Assembly: GCF_014930365.1 (NCBI RefSeq)
Contig: NZ_JABXWI010000003.1
Coordinates: 744,001-808,000, forward strand
Direction of reading: 5' to 3'
Length of the DNA stretch: 64,000 nt
Source: Streptomyces caniscabiei
GTDB taxonomy: Bacteria > Actinomycetota > Actinomycetes > Streptomycetales > Streptomycetaceae
Shown here: in pieces, positions 26,386 to 38,200 of the stretch
Layout: every line of letters begins with the position of its first letter
Position numbering within the stretch: the stretch's first letter is position 1
Translations under genes and position numbers: made by a program
Notes under the pieces: generated by a model
What the model was told of the DNA's origin: nothing
Database searches by the model: none
What the model saw: only the letters and a program-made list of their open reading frames with translations

Positions 26386-26685
26386 TCAGGCGGGGATGCC
26401 GCCCGCGATCTGCGAGTCGAGATTGTTCACCGCGTTGCAGATGTCACGGAACTGCTTGGAGAACTGCGTGATGTTGTTCACTGCCTCCGTCAACGACTTG
26501 TTGAAGTTGGCGTAGGAGGCCTGCATCTTCGGGCTGGTGGCCGTCAGCAGCAGGCCGCCCTGGAGCAGGCTCTCGACGTCGGCCTGCAGCGAGGACAGCT
26601 GGGGGACCAGGGTGTCGCTGACGGCGGAGTCGAGCTTCTTGGCGGTCCGCTCGACTTCCTCGTCGTCGATGACGTTCTTCGGCAT
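26386..26685 (-). CDS. WXG100-like small secreted protein (Esx family)
   Basis: 99 residues, the typical WXG100 size, and predicted as two helices with a central turn. The WXG tripeptide is absent; the turn region reads LTATSPKMQASYANF, so assignment rests on size, helical pattern and context. Esx proteins are exported as helical hairpin dimers through T7SS and often act as partners of larger substrates. ATG at 26685 gives MPKNVIDDEEVER. It lies 88 bp downstream of the coiled-coil protein gene in the same operon and is followed by a strong terminator. No obvious C-terminal YxxxD/E signal. Confidence 0.75.
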   Translation of the reverse strand: MPKNVIDDEEVERTAKKLDSAVSDTLVPQLSSLQADVESLLQGGLLLTATSPKMQASYANFNKSLTEAVNNITQFSKQFRDICNAVNNLDSQIAGGIPA

Positions 26686-26773
26686 GGTGCACCTCGTTCT
26701 CTGTTGATGGACCCGGCAGCGCGGGAAGAGCGCGCGGGGAGCTTCGGGGCGGGCGCCGCGGCGCCCGCGGGGG

Positions 26774-29017
26774 TCAGCGCCAGTTCTCGCCGAGCGTCCC
26801 CAGGGGAGGTTCGTCGCCGTAGCGCTCGTGCTGGGTGACGGATTCCTTCAGGTACCAGGTCCCGTCCTCGCGCCGCTGCCAGATCTCCTGGATCTCGTCG
26901 TTCGCGCCGGCCACGAAGCGCTGTCCCGTGTTCTCGTTGGTGACGACCTTCAGGACGGAGCCGTCCGGTTCCGTGTAGTTCGTCCGCGTGACCCCGTCCT
27001 GCACCTGGGTCGTCGTCCCCGGGGCGGACGAGTTCTGGGACGGGCGGCCGTCGGCGTCGACCACCGGGTTCTCCACCGTCAGGTAGGCGGGAGGGCGGTC
27101 CAGGAACTGCTGGTCGTCCTCCTTGCCGGCCTCGGAGTCGAGGTATGTCTCCTTGTCCATCCGCAGCACCCAGTCGCCGTCGGCCGTCTTGCTCCAGATC
27201 TGCTGGGTGTCCCGGCCGGTCGCGTCGGTGACGTAACGCGTCGCGGACCCGTCGGCGTCGACGTCCGTGTAGACCTTGGTGACGGTGCCGTCGGAGCTGC
27301 GGATCGTCGTCACGGAGTCGCCCTCGCCGGAGAGCGGGTGGTAGGTCTCCGAGTACGACAGGCCCGTGTTCTTGTTGGTGACGGTGGTGGTCGTCTCCAC
27401 GGGGTCACCGTTCGCGTCGACCTTGATCTCGCCGTTCTCGTCGAGCTGGAACGACACCGTGGTGGTGCTGTTCTCGTCCTCCATCGTGTAGCCCTTGGGC
27501 ACGAAGGCCTCGGGCGGCAGATCGTCCAGCTCGCCGCGCATGCCCCGGAGCTGGCCGAGGTCCTCGTCCTTGTCGAAGTCCCGGTCGCGGATCTCGTCGT
27601 ACGCCTTGCCGAAGCCCTCCTCGAGGTCCTGCTGCCGCTGCTGGAGGGGCTTCTCCTCCTCGGTCAGCCGGGTCTGCTCGTCCTCGGTGTCGGCCTGGTC
27701 GTCCCACAGCTCCTTCTGGCGGGTCTGGAGGTCGGCGGCCTCCTGGTCCAGGGGAGCCAGTCGCGACTGGAGGTCGGCGCGGTCGGCGTCGAGGGCGTCC
27801 TGCTTGCCCTTCATGGCGTCCTCGACCTCCTGCTGGGTGGACCGCTCCAGGGCCCAGAGGTCCTTCTGCTTGCGCTGCAACTCGTCCTGGCGCTCGGCGA
27901 GGGGCTTCTGGTCGGCGGCCAGCGCGTCGCGCTCGGCGTCGATCTCCTTCTGCCGCTCGTTCAGCGGGTCGAACGCCTTCTGCTGGTCGCGCTGCTCCTG
28001 CTCCAGCGCGTCCCAGCGCGCCTCCAGGCCCTTGCCCTGCGACTCCCACAGGGCCTCGCGCTCCTTGTCGAGGGCGTCCTGCTCGCGCTGCCAGGCGTCG
28101 AGGTCGGCCCGGGTGACGCCGTCCTCGGACAGCAGCGCCTCCCGCTTGCGCCAGAGGGCCTCCTGCCGCTCCTGGAGGGCGTCCTGCTTGGCGTCGTAGG
28201 CCTTCTGCTCCTGTTCGAGGGCGGTGACCTTCTTCTCCATCGCCGCCTCCTGCTCGGCGCGGAGGGCCTTCTCGTCCTCCCAGAGCTGCTGCTGCTTGCG
28301 CTGGAGCTCCTCCTGCCGCTTGACCAGGGGTTCCTGTTCCGCACGAAGGGCGTCGGACTCTTTCTGCAGTTCATCGCGCTTCGCCTGGAGCTTCTCCTCG
28401 CGCTGCCTGAGGAGTTCCTTCTCCTCCTGCCACAGCTGCCGCTGCCTGGCCTCGAGTTCGTCCTGCCGCTTGAGCAGGGGCTCCCGCTTCGCGGCGAGTT
28501 CCTCCTGCTCCCGGTTGAGCTCCTGCTGCCGCTTGTCCTGGGCCGCGATCCGCTCGTCGAGCTTGTTCCGCTTCTCGACGAGGGCCTCCTGCTCCTTCTT
28601 CAGACGGGCCCGCTCCCTCTGGTAGCCGGCCTCCAGTCGGCGGGCCAGCGACGCGCGCCGCTTGCTGTCCAGCGTCTGCTTGCGCACCTCGTTCTGCCGG
28701 GTCGCCTCGTCACGGACCTGGGAGGTGACCTGCTGGGCGGCGCCGGCGGCGTGGGCGGCGTCCTGGTCGTAGAAGGCCTTGCCCGCCCGGTCGAGGAGGT
28801 TGCCGAGGTCGGTCATGGCCTGCCAGCCCTCCTGGAACGACTTCTTCCAGGCCCCGTAGAAGTCCTCCAGCGCCTCGGCCGTCTCCCGGCGGGGGCCGAT
28901 GTCCCCGGGGGCGAACGTCTTGTCCGTCTGCGAGGTGACGTCCAGCTCGTCACGGAGGTGCCACAGATGCCGCGCGAGGAGGGTCATCAGGTCGTAGTCG
29001 TAGGAGACGCGCACCAT
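26774..29017 (-). CDS. T7SS-associated coiled-coil protein with WXG-like head and beta tail
   Basis: 747 residues. Head (1-~120) is helical (ARHLWHLRDELDV, then DFYGAWKKSFQEGWQAM) and looks like a T7SS substrate N-terminus. Residues ~125-475 form a highly charged coiled coil. It holds at least five copies of a motif close to L-x-x-R-Q-x-E-L-Q-x-K-Q-x-x-L-W; the first two Trp copies are 50 residues apart. The tail (~490-747) is beta-rich with DGS/DADG and Y-x-D elements. ATG at 29017 (MVRVSYDYDL) follows GAGGAAAGGA; the longer frame upstream is noise. It is divergent from the giant toxin gene, 250 bp away, and may be its partner or delivery stalk. Confidence 0.75.
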   Translation of the reverse strand: MVRVSYDYDLMTLLARHLWHLRDELDVTSQTDKTFAPGDIGPRRETAEALEDFYGAWKKSFQEGWQAMTDLGNLLDRAGKAFYDQDAAHAAGAAQQVTSQVRDEATRQNEVRKQTLDSKRRASLARRLEAGYQRERARLKKEQEALVEKRNKLDERIAAQDKRQQELNREQEELAAKREPLLKRQDELEARQRQLWQEEKELLRQREEKLQAKRDELQKESDALRAEQEPLVKRQEELQRKQQQLWEDEKALRAEQEAAMEKKVTALEQEQKAYDAKQDALQERQEALWRKREALLSEDGVTRADLDAWQREQDALDKEREALWESQGKGLEARWDALEQEQRDQQKAFDPLNERQKEIDAERDALAADQKPLAERQDELQRKQKDLWALERSTQQEVEDAMKGKQDALDADRADLQSRLAPLDQEAADLQTRQKELWDDQADTEDEQTRLTEEEKPLQQRQQDLEEGFGKAYDEIRDRDFDKDEDLGQLRGMRGELDDLPPEAFVPKGYTMEDENSTTTVSFQLDENGEIKVDANGDPVETTTTVTNKNTGLSYSETYHPLSGEGDSVTTIRSSDGTVTKVYTDVDADGSATRYVTDATGRDTQQIWSKTADGDWVLRMDKETYLDSEAGKEDDQQFLDRPPAYLTVENPVVDADGRPSQNSSAPGTTTQVQDGVTRTNYTEPDGSVLKVVTNENTGQRFVAGANDEIQEIWQRREDGTWYLKESVTQHERYGDEPPLGTLGENWR

Positions 29018-29267
29018 GTCCGCCGTCCTTTCCTCGAAGCGGTCGTGTGGCAGGGCGACCGGGCGCCGGGAACGATTCCGCGGCCCGTGCCGGGGTTCGG
29101 TGCCGAGCCGCCCTGTAGACGAGGCGCCGGGCCCGGATGGTTCAAAGAATTTTCGGCCGCACCGCTCTGACCGGGGGAAATGTGGCGTGCGCCACTTCAT
29201 TGAACTCTCAAGCCACCCAGGTACGTCTGCTTTCGGTACGCCAGTCCCGGACCGCGTGGAGGATTCG
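29018..29267. promoter_or_regulatory. Divergent promoter region between the two T7SS substrate operons
   Basis: 250 bp separating the leftward coiled-coil gene from the rightward giant gene, less GC-rich than its surroundings (AAAGAATTTTCGG, ACTTCATTGAACTC). Promoters for both operons must lie here. I could not fix -35/-10 pairs. The end carries the GGAGG ribosome site (29258-29262) for the TTG start at 29268. Confidence 0.55.
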
Positions 29268-32200
29268 TTGGCCACCTCCGACGAGTGGAGCAGAGTCGGT
29301 TTCACCGGCAATCCGGTGACCGGGAACCCGGGCGTCCTCGAAAACATCACCAAGGAGCTGCGCGACCTCGGCGATCTGGCCGGACGGGTCAGCGGCGGCC
29401 TCGACACCCTGTTGACCAAGGCCGAGGACGGCGGCTTCGAGGGGCGGACCGCGGACGCGCTGCGGACGTACGTCAAGGACGAGCTGAAGACGTACATGGC
29501 GAACATCAACCGCTCGTTCGAGATGGCCGCCGACGCCACCGCCCGCTACGCCCGTGCCCTCGGGGACGCGCAGGACCGGGCCGAGAACGCGGCGGACACC
29601 GTGGCCGCCCTGGAGCGGGTCGGCGGCTCGCCGCTGGCCGACAACGATCCGGAGATGTCCCGCGCCCGCGGCGAGGTCGACGCGGAGCAGGACGCCGTCC
29701 AGGCCGAGGCGAAGATCCTGGAGGACGCCCTGCACGAGGCGTCCCGGCTGGTGTCGAAGCCCGTGAAGAAGCCGAAGAAGAGCTTCTGGAAGCGGTTCGT
29801 GTCGACGTTCTTCAAGGTGCTGGAGATCGTCGCGCTGGTCATCACCCTCGTCGCGGCCGTCATCGGCGGCCCGCTGGGGCTGGTGGCCTTCGGACTGGGC
29901 GCGGTGCTCTTCGCCAAGGCCCTCGTCGACTACGCCACGGGCAACGGCAACGCCCTGAGCCTCGGCCTCGCGTTCCTGGGCATCCTGTTCCCCTCGACGA
30001 AGGGCCTGACGACGCTCGGCGGACTGCTCCGGCTGGGTTCCTCGGGCGGAAAGGCCCTCGGCGGCGCCCTTTCGGCGAGCGGACGGCTGCTGTTCCGCGG
30101 CGGCAGGGCGCTGATGTCCTCCCCCGGCCGCATGCTGTCACTGGCGGGGCAGGGGCTGGTCCGGTTCGGCGGAGCGCTGGCGGGTCGCGCGGGCAGCGGG
30201 CTGATGGCGCTGCCCCGGCTGCTGTCGAAGACGCCCGCGATGCTGGGGTCGGCCCTGCGATTCATGGGCGGCTTCGCGCGCGGCGCCGTCCGGCAGGGCT
30301 GGTCCGCGCTGAGCCGCGACTTCTACCAGTCGACCGCGTTCGTCACCGGCGGCCTGGGAAGCAAGCTGGGCGTCTTCACGGTCATGGGCCTCGGCCGGCT
30401 CACGACCTCGGCGCTGCTGCCGATGCGGTACTCCGAGATCGCCCGGTTCGGCTACCGGGGCGCGGCCCGGATGGGATTCGTCGACCGGGGTCTGCACTTC
30501 TCCGCCCGCGGCCCCGGCCTCCTCACCAGGGCGGGTTCCCTGACCGGCGACCTGCTGGACCTGCCGGGCCGCAACCTCGACCGGGGCGGCGCCCTGCGCC
30601 CGTTCGACCGCACCGGCTCCGACAGACTCGCCGTCCCCGGCACACCCGAGTTCAACGACACCCTCGACGAGCTGGCCGACATCTCGGTGACCCCGGTGAC
30701 CGCGCCCCGCACCCCGGGCTTCAGCTCGCTGCCGGGCCCGGGCCCCGTCCGGATGCCGGGCCGCCTCGACGACATGGGCGTACGGCTCGGCGTCCTCGAC
30801 AACCTCGACACGGTGGGCCTGCCGGTCGGCACGGTCCCCGGTGGGCAGCGCCTCGGCCTGCTCAGCCCCGTGAACGAGCGCCTCCGGCTCCTCGACCCGG
30901 TGACCGGCCGCGTCGGCGACGGCCTGCTGCCGCCGCCGACCGTGCTCGACGAACTGCGGGACCTCGACGCCCTCACCGGCATGGAGCGCACCCCGGCCGG
31001 TCTGCTGCGCCCCCTCGACGACCTGGCCGGACTGAGCCTCGACAGCCGGCTGGGCGGACTGACCGAGACGCAGGTGCGCCAGATCCTGGACGGCGAGATC
31101 GATCTGGTGCGAGTCACCCCCGACGGGGTGGTCCTGCGCATCGGGAAGACCGATCCGATCGACGTCCGCGTGGGGCTGAAGGACGGGGTGACGATCGAGG
31201 CCCTCGGACCGGCCGACCCCCGCGTCCCCACCTGGAACGCCACGAAGGGTGCCGAAGGCCTCGACGACCTCGGCATCAAGCTCGACGACCTCACCCGGCT
31301 GCTGCCCGACACCGGCGACGGCTCCCGCACCGCCCGCGACCTGCTCGGCCTGGGCCCGGTCCGCAACGACGTCACCGCTCCCCCGGCCACCAGGCCCTTC
31401 ACCGCGCTGACCCTGCGGGACATCGTCACCGGCGGCGCCACCGGCAGACTCGCCACGGAACGCTTCCAGACCTGGCTGCGCGCCCAGGACGCCCAACTGC
31501 AGCTGGACACCGCCGGGCGCAGGCTCGGCGACCTCGACGGGCTGACCGACGTCCCGCCGCTCAGCCGCGCGCGGGCCGAGCTGGACCTGAGCGCCGCGCG
31601 ACTCGGCCTCGACCGGGCCCGGATCGCGTTCGACCGGCTCGGGATGAACCTGGACACGGTCCGCCGGGACGTCGTGGTGATGACGGCCCGGACCGACGGC
31701 CTGGTCGCCGCCCTGCCCACCGGTGAACTGCGGCTCCTGGACGACCTCGGGACGCCCACCGGCAGCTGGATCACCATGGAACCGGGCCAGAACGTCACCT
31801 GGGTGCTCAGGACGGACGCCGGGATCGTCCCCGACGTCGAGGTGCGCATGGTCGACGGGGGCTTCACCGTCACCGGGCCCGAGGGTGCCGTCACCCGGTT
31901 CGGCGCCGACGGGCTCCCGGACCGGCTGGCCTTCGCCGCCGACCGGTCCGTCGACATCCGGGCCATCACCCCGGCCCCGGTCTGGCGTGCGACCGACGAG
32001 ACACTGTGGCGCATCGGCGGCAGACGGCCCCTCGACCAGATCTTCCGCGAGGGGTTCACCGTCCGCGATCCGCTGGAGACCAACCTCGACGTCATGGTCA
32101 GGACCGGCCAGCCGTCCGCGTTCGTCAGCACGACGACCGACCGGAACCTCGTCTGGGACGGGATCTACAAGTTCGAGATCGAGGCGTCCGGCGGTATCGA

Positions 32201-35200
32201 CGTCGGGCGGACCTTCGAGCGCTCCCTGGGCCCCGATGCCTGGCGCGCCTCGGGCTGGGCGTCGGAGAACGAGATCGCCTTCCCCGGAGGTATCGCCTCG
32301 GAGTTCATCCGGGGCGCGTACCGGATGGACGCCCAGCAGAACCTGCTGGAGTGGATCCCCAACCCCAACTTCCGAGGCAGCGATCCCCTGCCGACGCTGG
32401 CGGCGGATCTGCGCGTGCCCGGCGAGGGCACCCCGGGCATCACCGGCGGAGCGACGTCGGGCCCCAGCGCGCTCGACTTCCAGGGGCTGTCCCTCGACGA
32501 CCAGCTCCGGCTGCTGGACCAGCTGGACCTGGGCGGGACCGGCGCCCTCGACGACCTCGGCTCACCGAACGGGCTCGGCTCGCCGAACGGCCTGGACTCC
32601 CCGACCGGGCTCGACTCGCTGAGCAGGGGCGACTCGCTGAACGACCTGGGCAGCCAACTGGATGACCTCGGACACCTCTCCGACGACTTCCGGTTCGACC
32701 GCTTCGACGCGCCCGCGCCCCGGACGGACACCGTGCTGGTGGACCCGGCCGACGTCACGGGCGTGACCGGCTTCCGGGCGGAGTGGCAGCGGACCCCGCT
32801 GGAGGACGGCGGCTTCCGCTTCACCGACCCGACCGGTGACCTCCGGCTGGTGTTCGACGCGAGCGAGGTACAGCGGTTCACCGACATCCGGCTGCCGGGC
32901 GCCGACGGCTTCGTACGCTTCGACGCCGACCCCGGGCCGGGATCGCTGCCCCGGATCGTCGGCGAGGACGGGGTGGCGCTGCCCGGCGGTGCGACCGTGG
33001 AACCGGTCAGGGGCGCGCTGGGCGTGGTCACCGGGGTGCGGGTGCAGTCGGTCGACGGCGCCTGGATCGGCCGCTTCGACCTCGACGGCACGCGGCTGTC
33101 GGAACAGCTGACCCTGTCCGGCCCCACCGGCGGCCCGCTGCCCGGGTCCCGGCTGACCACGACGTTCTCCCGGCTGCCGGACGGCACACCGTCGGCGACG
33201 TACCGGCTGGCGGTGCCGGGCGCGGGCGACGGCGCCTTCACCGTCGTACGGCTCGACGGCGATCCGGCGCGGCGGCTGCCGGGCGGCTTCGCGGTGACCG
33301 ACACGGCGAACGGGACGCGGTTCGTGTTCGACCGGGGCGGCCGGTTCGTGGATCTTCCCGCGGACGGGGTGCCGACGACCGGGCTGGACACGTTCGGCAC
33401 GACGGTGCCGGACACGGCGGCGCGTCCGGTGACGGCCCTCGACGATCTCGGCGGGCTCGACGGGCTCGACGACCTCGGCGGTCTCGGCGGCAACCCGCCC
33501 GGGCAGCTTCCTCGGCTGTCCGTCTCCGGAACCGGAGTCCTGGACGACGCGGCGAGCGAGGTCACGGGACCGCTCCCTACCGGCGAACGCCTGTCCCTGG
33601 AGGACCTGGCTGTTCCGGCGCCGCCCCACGTGGCTCCACCCCACGCCGCTCCGCCCCCGCCCGCCCCGCCCCGTGTCGCTCCGCCACCGGTTCCCGCCGC
33701 CGCTCCCCCGGCGCACCTGCCCGGGGCGCCGGGGGCGACCAGGGCCCCGCGAGCCGTGGCGCCGGGATTCGACACGTCCTTCCCCGCCCCCTCCATCGGC
33801 ACCGAGAGCGAACTCAGCGGGTTCGTCGTCGCCCTCCCGGACAGCGCGGACCGGACCTTCGCCTTCGTGTCGAAGGCCGACACCGACGAGCCGCTGCTCA
33901 TGGTCACCAAGGACATGAGCAAGGGCGGGTACGCCAACCCCGCGGACCTCTCGATGGCACAGCGCGGCAACTGGCAGACGCACACCGTGGAGCTGATCAC
34001 CTACCCCTCCCGCCTGGGTGACCAGGGGGCGATCGGCGCCCGCGACGGCGCGACCCAGTGGCTGCTCGACGTCTTCAAGGAGCGGCTCGGCATCCACAAC
34101 CACCGGCCGCTGGAGTCGATGGTCAGCCCCGACGGGCTCTACCGGTTGCAGGTGACGAGCGACCGCCATGTCATCGCGGCGGGCACGGGCCTGGAACTCG
34201 AGGGCATCCCCTCCGTCTCCATGCCGACCACCCAGCAGCAGGCCACGATCGGCATCAGGGCCGTGGACTTCGGCTCCCGCGCCACGCCCGAGCTGAGACT
34301 GCTGGCGGACCACGCCCACTGGTACAAGCCCGCCTTCCGCGACGACGACGCCCTGCGGACGGCGCTGACCCGGGAGACGCTCGACGCGCCCGAGCAGGTC
34401 GAGAACGCGTACACCTATGTGAAGTCCGTCATCGACTTCACCGCCGACCTGGTCCGCAGGCACGGCATCCCCATGGAGGACTGGGCCGGCGCACCGCCGT
34501 ACCTCGGTCTGACCCACCCGGCGGTGAAGAACGAGTGGTCCGTACTGCCCAGGACCAGACCGAGCCTGGTCCTGGACTCCCTGTCGCCCGGTGACCGCGC
34601 CGTGACGCTGAGACTCCTGCGCGAGGCCCCCGCCCTCGGGCACGAGCCGGTGTGGAAGGCCGCGCGGCAGTACATCCTGAACGGCAACGAGGTGGCCGGA
34701 CGTGGCATCAACAACGCCACGGTCGGCGGGGAACGAGCCCTGTTGTTCGAGTTCCGCTCCCTCCCCGACGAGCTGAAGGGCGCCGTACCGCACGAGAAGG
34801 CACCTGTCGCCGTGGTGACCGACCCGTTGGCGGAGCTGGGCGGGAACCGGGCCGTCGGCGTCCAGAGGATCAACGACTTCGTCTCGGGGCCGGAGAACAG
34901 GGACGCCTTCGCGGACTGGTACCGCACGGAGTTCCCGAGGGATCCGGACGCCGGGCGGATCCATCAGAACAAGAGCACCGACGCGATCCTGAGGATGGCG
35001 GCGGCCCGTCACAAGGCCGAGTGGATCAACCTGCGGCACCCGCAGGCCTGGCAGGACATCACCACCAGGCCGGTGGCACCCGTCAGGCCGCCGGTCTCGG
35101 CCGTCCCCTCCGTCCCGCCGGTGCCCCCACGTGCCGACGGGGTGCCGCTGCCGGGCGGGACGAACCGTCCGCCGACCAACCTCGACGAGCCGCACATCCC

Positions 35201-38200
35201 CGCAGCCGACGTGCCCCGGCCCGCACAGCCGACGGGGGTCGACCTGCCCCGGATCACCCGGACGCCGCACGTCGACCTGCCCCTGACCACGCGCACCCCG
35301 CACGTCGACCTGCAACGGATCGCCCAGGCCCCGGAGCCGGACCTGCCGCGCATCACCGACGGGCCGGACGTCACCCTCCGCCCCACGGCCGCCCCCGAGC
35401 TGAGCGGCTCCCCCCTGGTGGGGCAGTCGCTCGACTCCACGCTCCCGCCCGTGCCCTCGGTGCGCGAGGTTCCGCTGTCCGGGCTGGACGACGTGGCCGG
35501 GCTGCGGCTGCGCGTCACGGAGGTGCCCGCGACCGACGCCGCCCCGGCGTCCGTCCGCGTCGAGGTGCTGGACCTCACCGCCCAGGGCGGGCCGGCGCGG
35601 CTGCCGGACGCCTCGGTCACCGTGCGGGAGGGCGGTGGATTCACGGCCACCGGCCCGCAGGGCGGCGTGCGCTGGCAGTTCGACGCCGCGGGGCGCCTGG
35701 AGCACCGGGAACTGCCGCTGACCGGCACCGACTTCTCGCTGCGCTTCACCGACGACGCGCTCCGCCCGATCCAGGTGACCGGCCCGGACGGAGTCCCCGT
35801 CCCCGGCGCCACGGTCAGGCCGGTGCGGGACGCGTCCGGCACGCCGAGCGAGCTCACCGTGCGCGTGCCGATGCCGGGCCCCGACGGCCCCGCCGCGGTC
35901 TGGCGCTTCGAACCCGGCGGCCTGACGCACTCGCGGGAGCTGCCGCTCACGTTGCCCGGCCCGAACGGCCCCTCCGGTCTGGGGCTCCGGACGACGACCG
36001 CACCCGGCGCGGGCGGCACCACGACGAGGGTGCTGGAGCTGACCGGTCCGCCGGCCCTCACCGCTTCCTTCCGGCTCGACCCGGTGGGCGGAACGCTCGC
36101 CGGACGGCTGCCGCACGGCTTCACGGTCACCGACACGAGTACGGGTGCCCGCTTCCACTTCGACGCCGACGGCCGCCTGGCGCTGCGCGACGGGCCCGCC
36201 CAGGACGGCTCCGCCTTCCTCCGCATCACGGAGGGGGCCGGGCCGGACACCCCACCCGTACGCCTCGACGACCTCGGAGACCTCCACGGCCTCGGGGACG
36301 ACCTGAGCCCGCGGGAACGAGCGCTCACGGACGACCTCTGGAACGACCTGTCCCAGGACGTACGGCCCCTCTCCCTCGACGAACTCAACCGCGTCCTGGG
36401 CCCCGACTCACCGCGCATCGACGCGTTGTCCGACGTCAGCGACCTCTCGGACACCGAGTGGGCGAACCTCCAGGCACGCCTGGACGGCGTTCTACGGATG
36501 GACGACGGCCCGTCCGGCACCGACGAGCCGTTCCACATCCCGCTGACCGGCGTGGACGACCTGGCGGACTTCGACCTACGGGTGTCGCGCCTCCCGGCGA
36601 CCGACGAGGCGCCCCAGGGCACGTACCGTCTCGAACTCACCGACCGCACCCCCGGCGGGACCGGACCGGTGCGCGCGTCGGACTTCACGGTCGAACGGCT
36701 GGACGACAGCGGCCGGTTCGCGGTCGTCGATCCGACCGGCGGCACCCGCTTCGAGTTCGCGCCGGACGGCACCTTCCTCGGGCGGCAGGCCGCGCTCCCC
36801 CACGACGGGTTGCCGCAGGGCCTGCGACTCCATGTGACACACACCCCCTTGGGCGACGGCACCAAGAGGCTCTGGGTCGATGTGACCGGCGCCACCGGTT
36901 CGATCCGGTTCACCGAGCTCGACGCCACGCTGTCCGCACGGCTGCCCGGCGGCTTCACCCTCACCGACACCGTCACCGGCTCGCGCTTCCACTTCGACAA
37001 CACCGGCGGACTCGCCTTCCGCGACCTGCCCGACCCGGAGGGCCCCGGCTTCCTCCGCTTCACCGAGGGGGCCGGCCCGGACACCCCACCCGTACAGCTG
37101 GACGAACTCGGCGCGCTCGACGACGTCGGCGCCCTCGGCGACACCCTGGGCGAACGCTTCCCGCTCGGCTCCCTCCCGGAGCACGAGACCCTGGACGACG
37201 CGCTGGGCAACGCCGAACTCGCCCGCGTCTTCGAGCGCACGCTCGACGAGGCCTCCGGCCTGCGCACGGTCCCGGAGGGCGATCCGGTCGACCTGTCCGG
37301 CGTCGCCGGCGCCCTGGACTTCCTGCACACCGCCCCCGACGGACACGCGTTCCAGGCGCTGGACCTGCCCGGCGTACAGCGGCTGGCGGACGATGCGGCG
37401 GCCTCGCTCGACCGGCTCGGGCTGCGCCCCGACCTGCTCGGCGAGCACCTGCGGGAGCTGACCGAACGGGCCCGGCTGGGCCTGCGGCGCGGTGCCGTGG
37501 GCGCCCTGGACGAGTACCTCGACCTGCCGCTCGCGACCCGCCTCGAAGACCTGCGGGCCACCACCCCGACGGGCCGCGCCCTCGGCGACTTCACGGTCAC
37601 GCCGACCCCGCACGGCGGCCCCGGCGGCACCCGCTACACCGTGCGCCACCACCCGTCCGACCTGACCCTGGGCTTCGACGCGAACCGCTCGCTGGTCCAC
37701 CAGGAGGTCTTCCTGCGGGGCGGCCCGGCCGAACTCGACGGGCTGAAGGTGGGGATCACCGGCCGCTCGGTCGACGGCGGGCCCTGGACCCCGACGGCGG
37801 CCGACTTCGCCGGCGCCCGCCCCGCCGACGACCTCTTCACCCTCTCCCCCGGCACCGAGCCGCGCGGCGGCCTCGTCCTCACCGACGCGGCCGGCACCAC
37901 CCGCTGGCACTACGGCCCCGAGGGTGTGCACGCCTTCCGTGACGTCGACCTGCCCGGCGACCGGGGTGTCCTGCGCTTCGAGGCCGGCGGCGCACCCCAG
38001 GTGCTGGACGTGTCGGGACATCCCCGGCCCGGTTTCCGTGCGGAGGCGCTCGACCACGGCAAGGTCGCCCTCGTCCCCACCGCCAAGGGCACCCAGCCGC
38101 TGGAGCGGGCGGTGTTCGACCCGGCCGGCACGCTGCTGGAGGAGACCGTCGCCGTACGGGTCAAGGGCGGCAGGGTCAACGGTCAGCTGTGGAAGATCGA

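Noticed and set aside
26828..29170. 780-codon Leu-rich plus-strand frame
   Set aside because: Mirror of the coiled-coil gene (antisense of Gln/Glu/Lys codons gives Leu/Phe); no start site of quality.
29016..29267. N-terminal extension of the giant protein
   Set aside because: The extra 84 codons are low quality and overlap the divergent promoter; GGAGG-TTG at 29268 is a better start.
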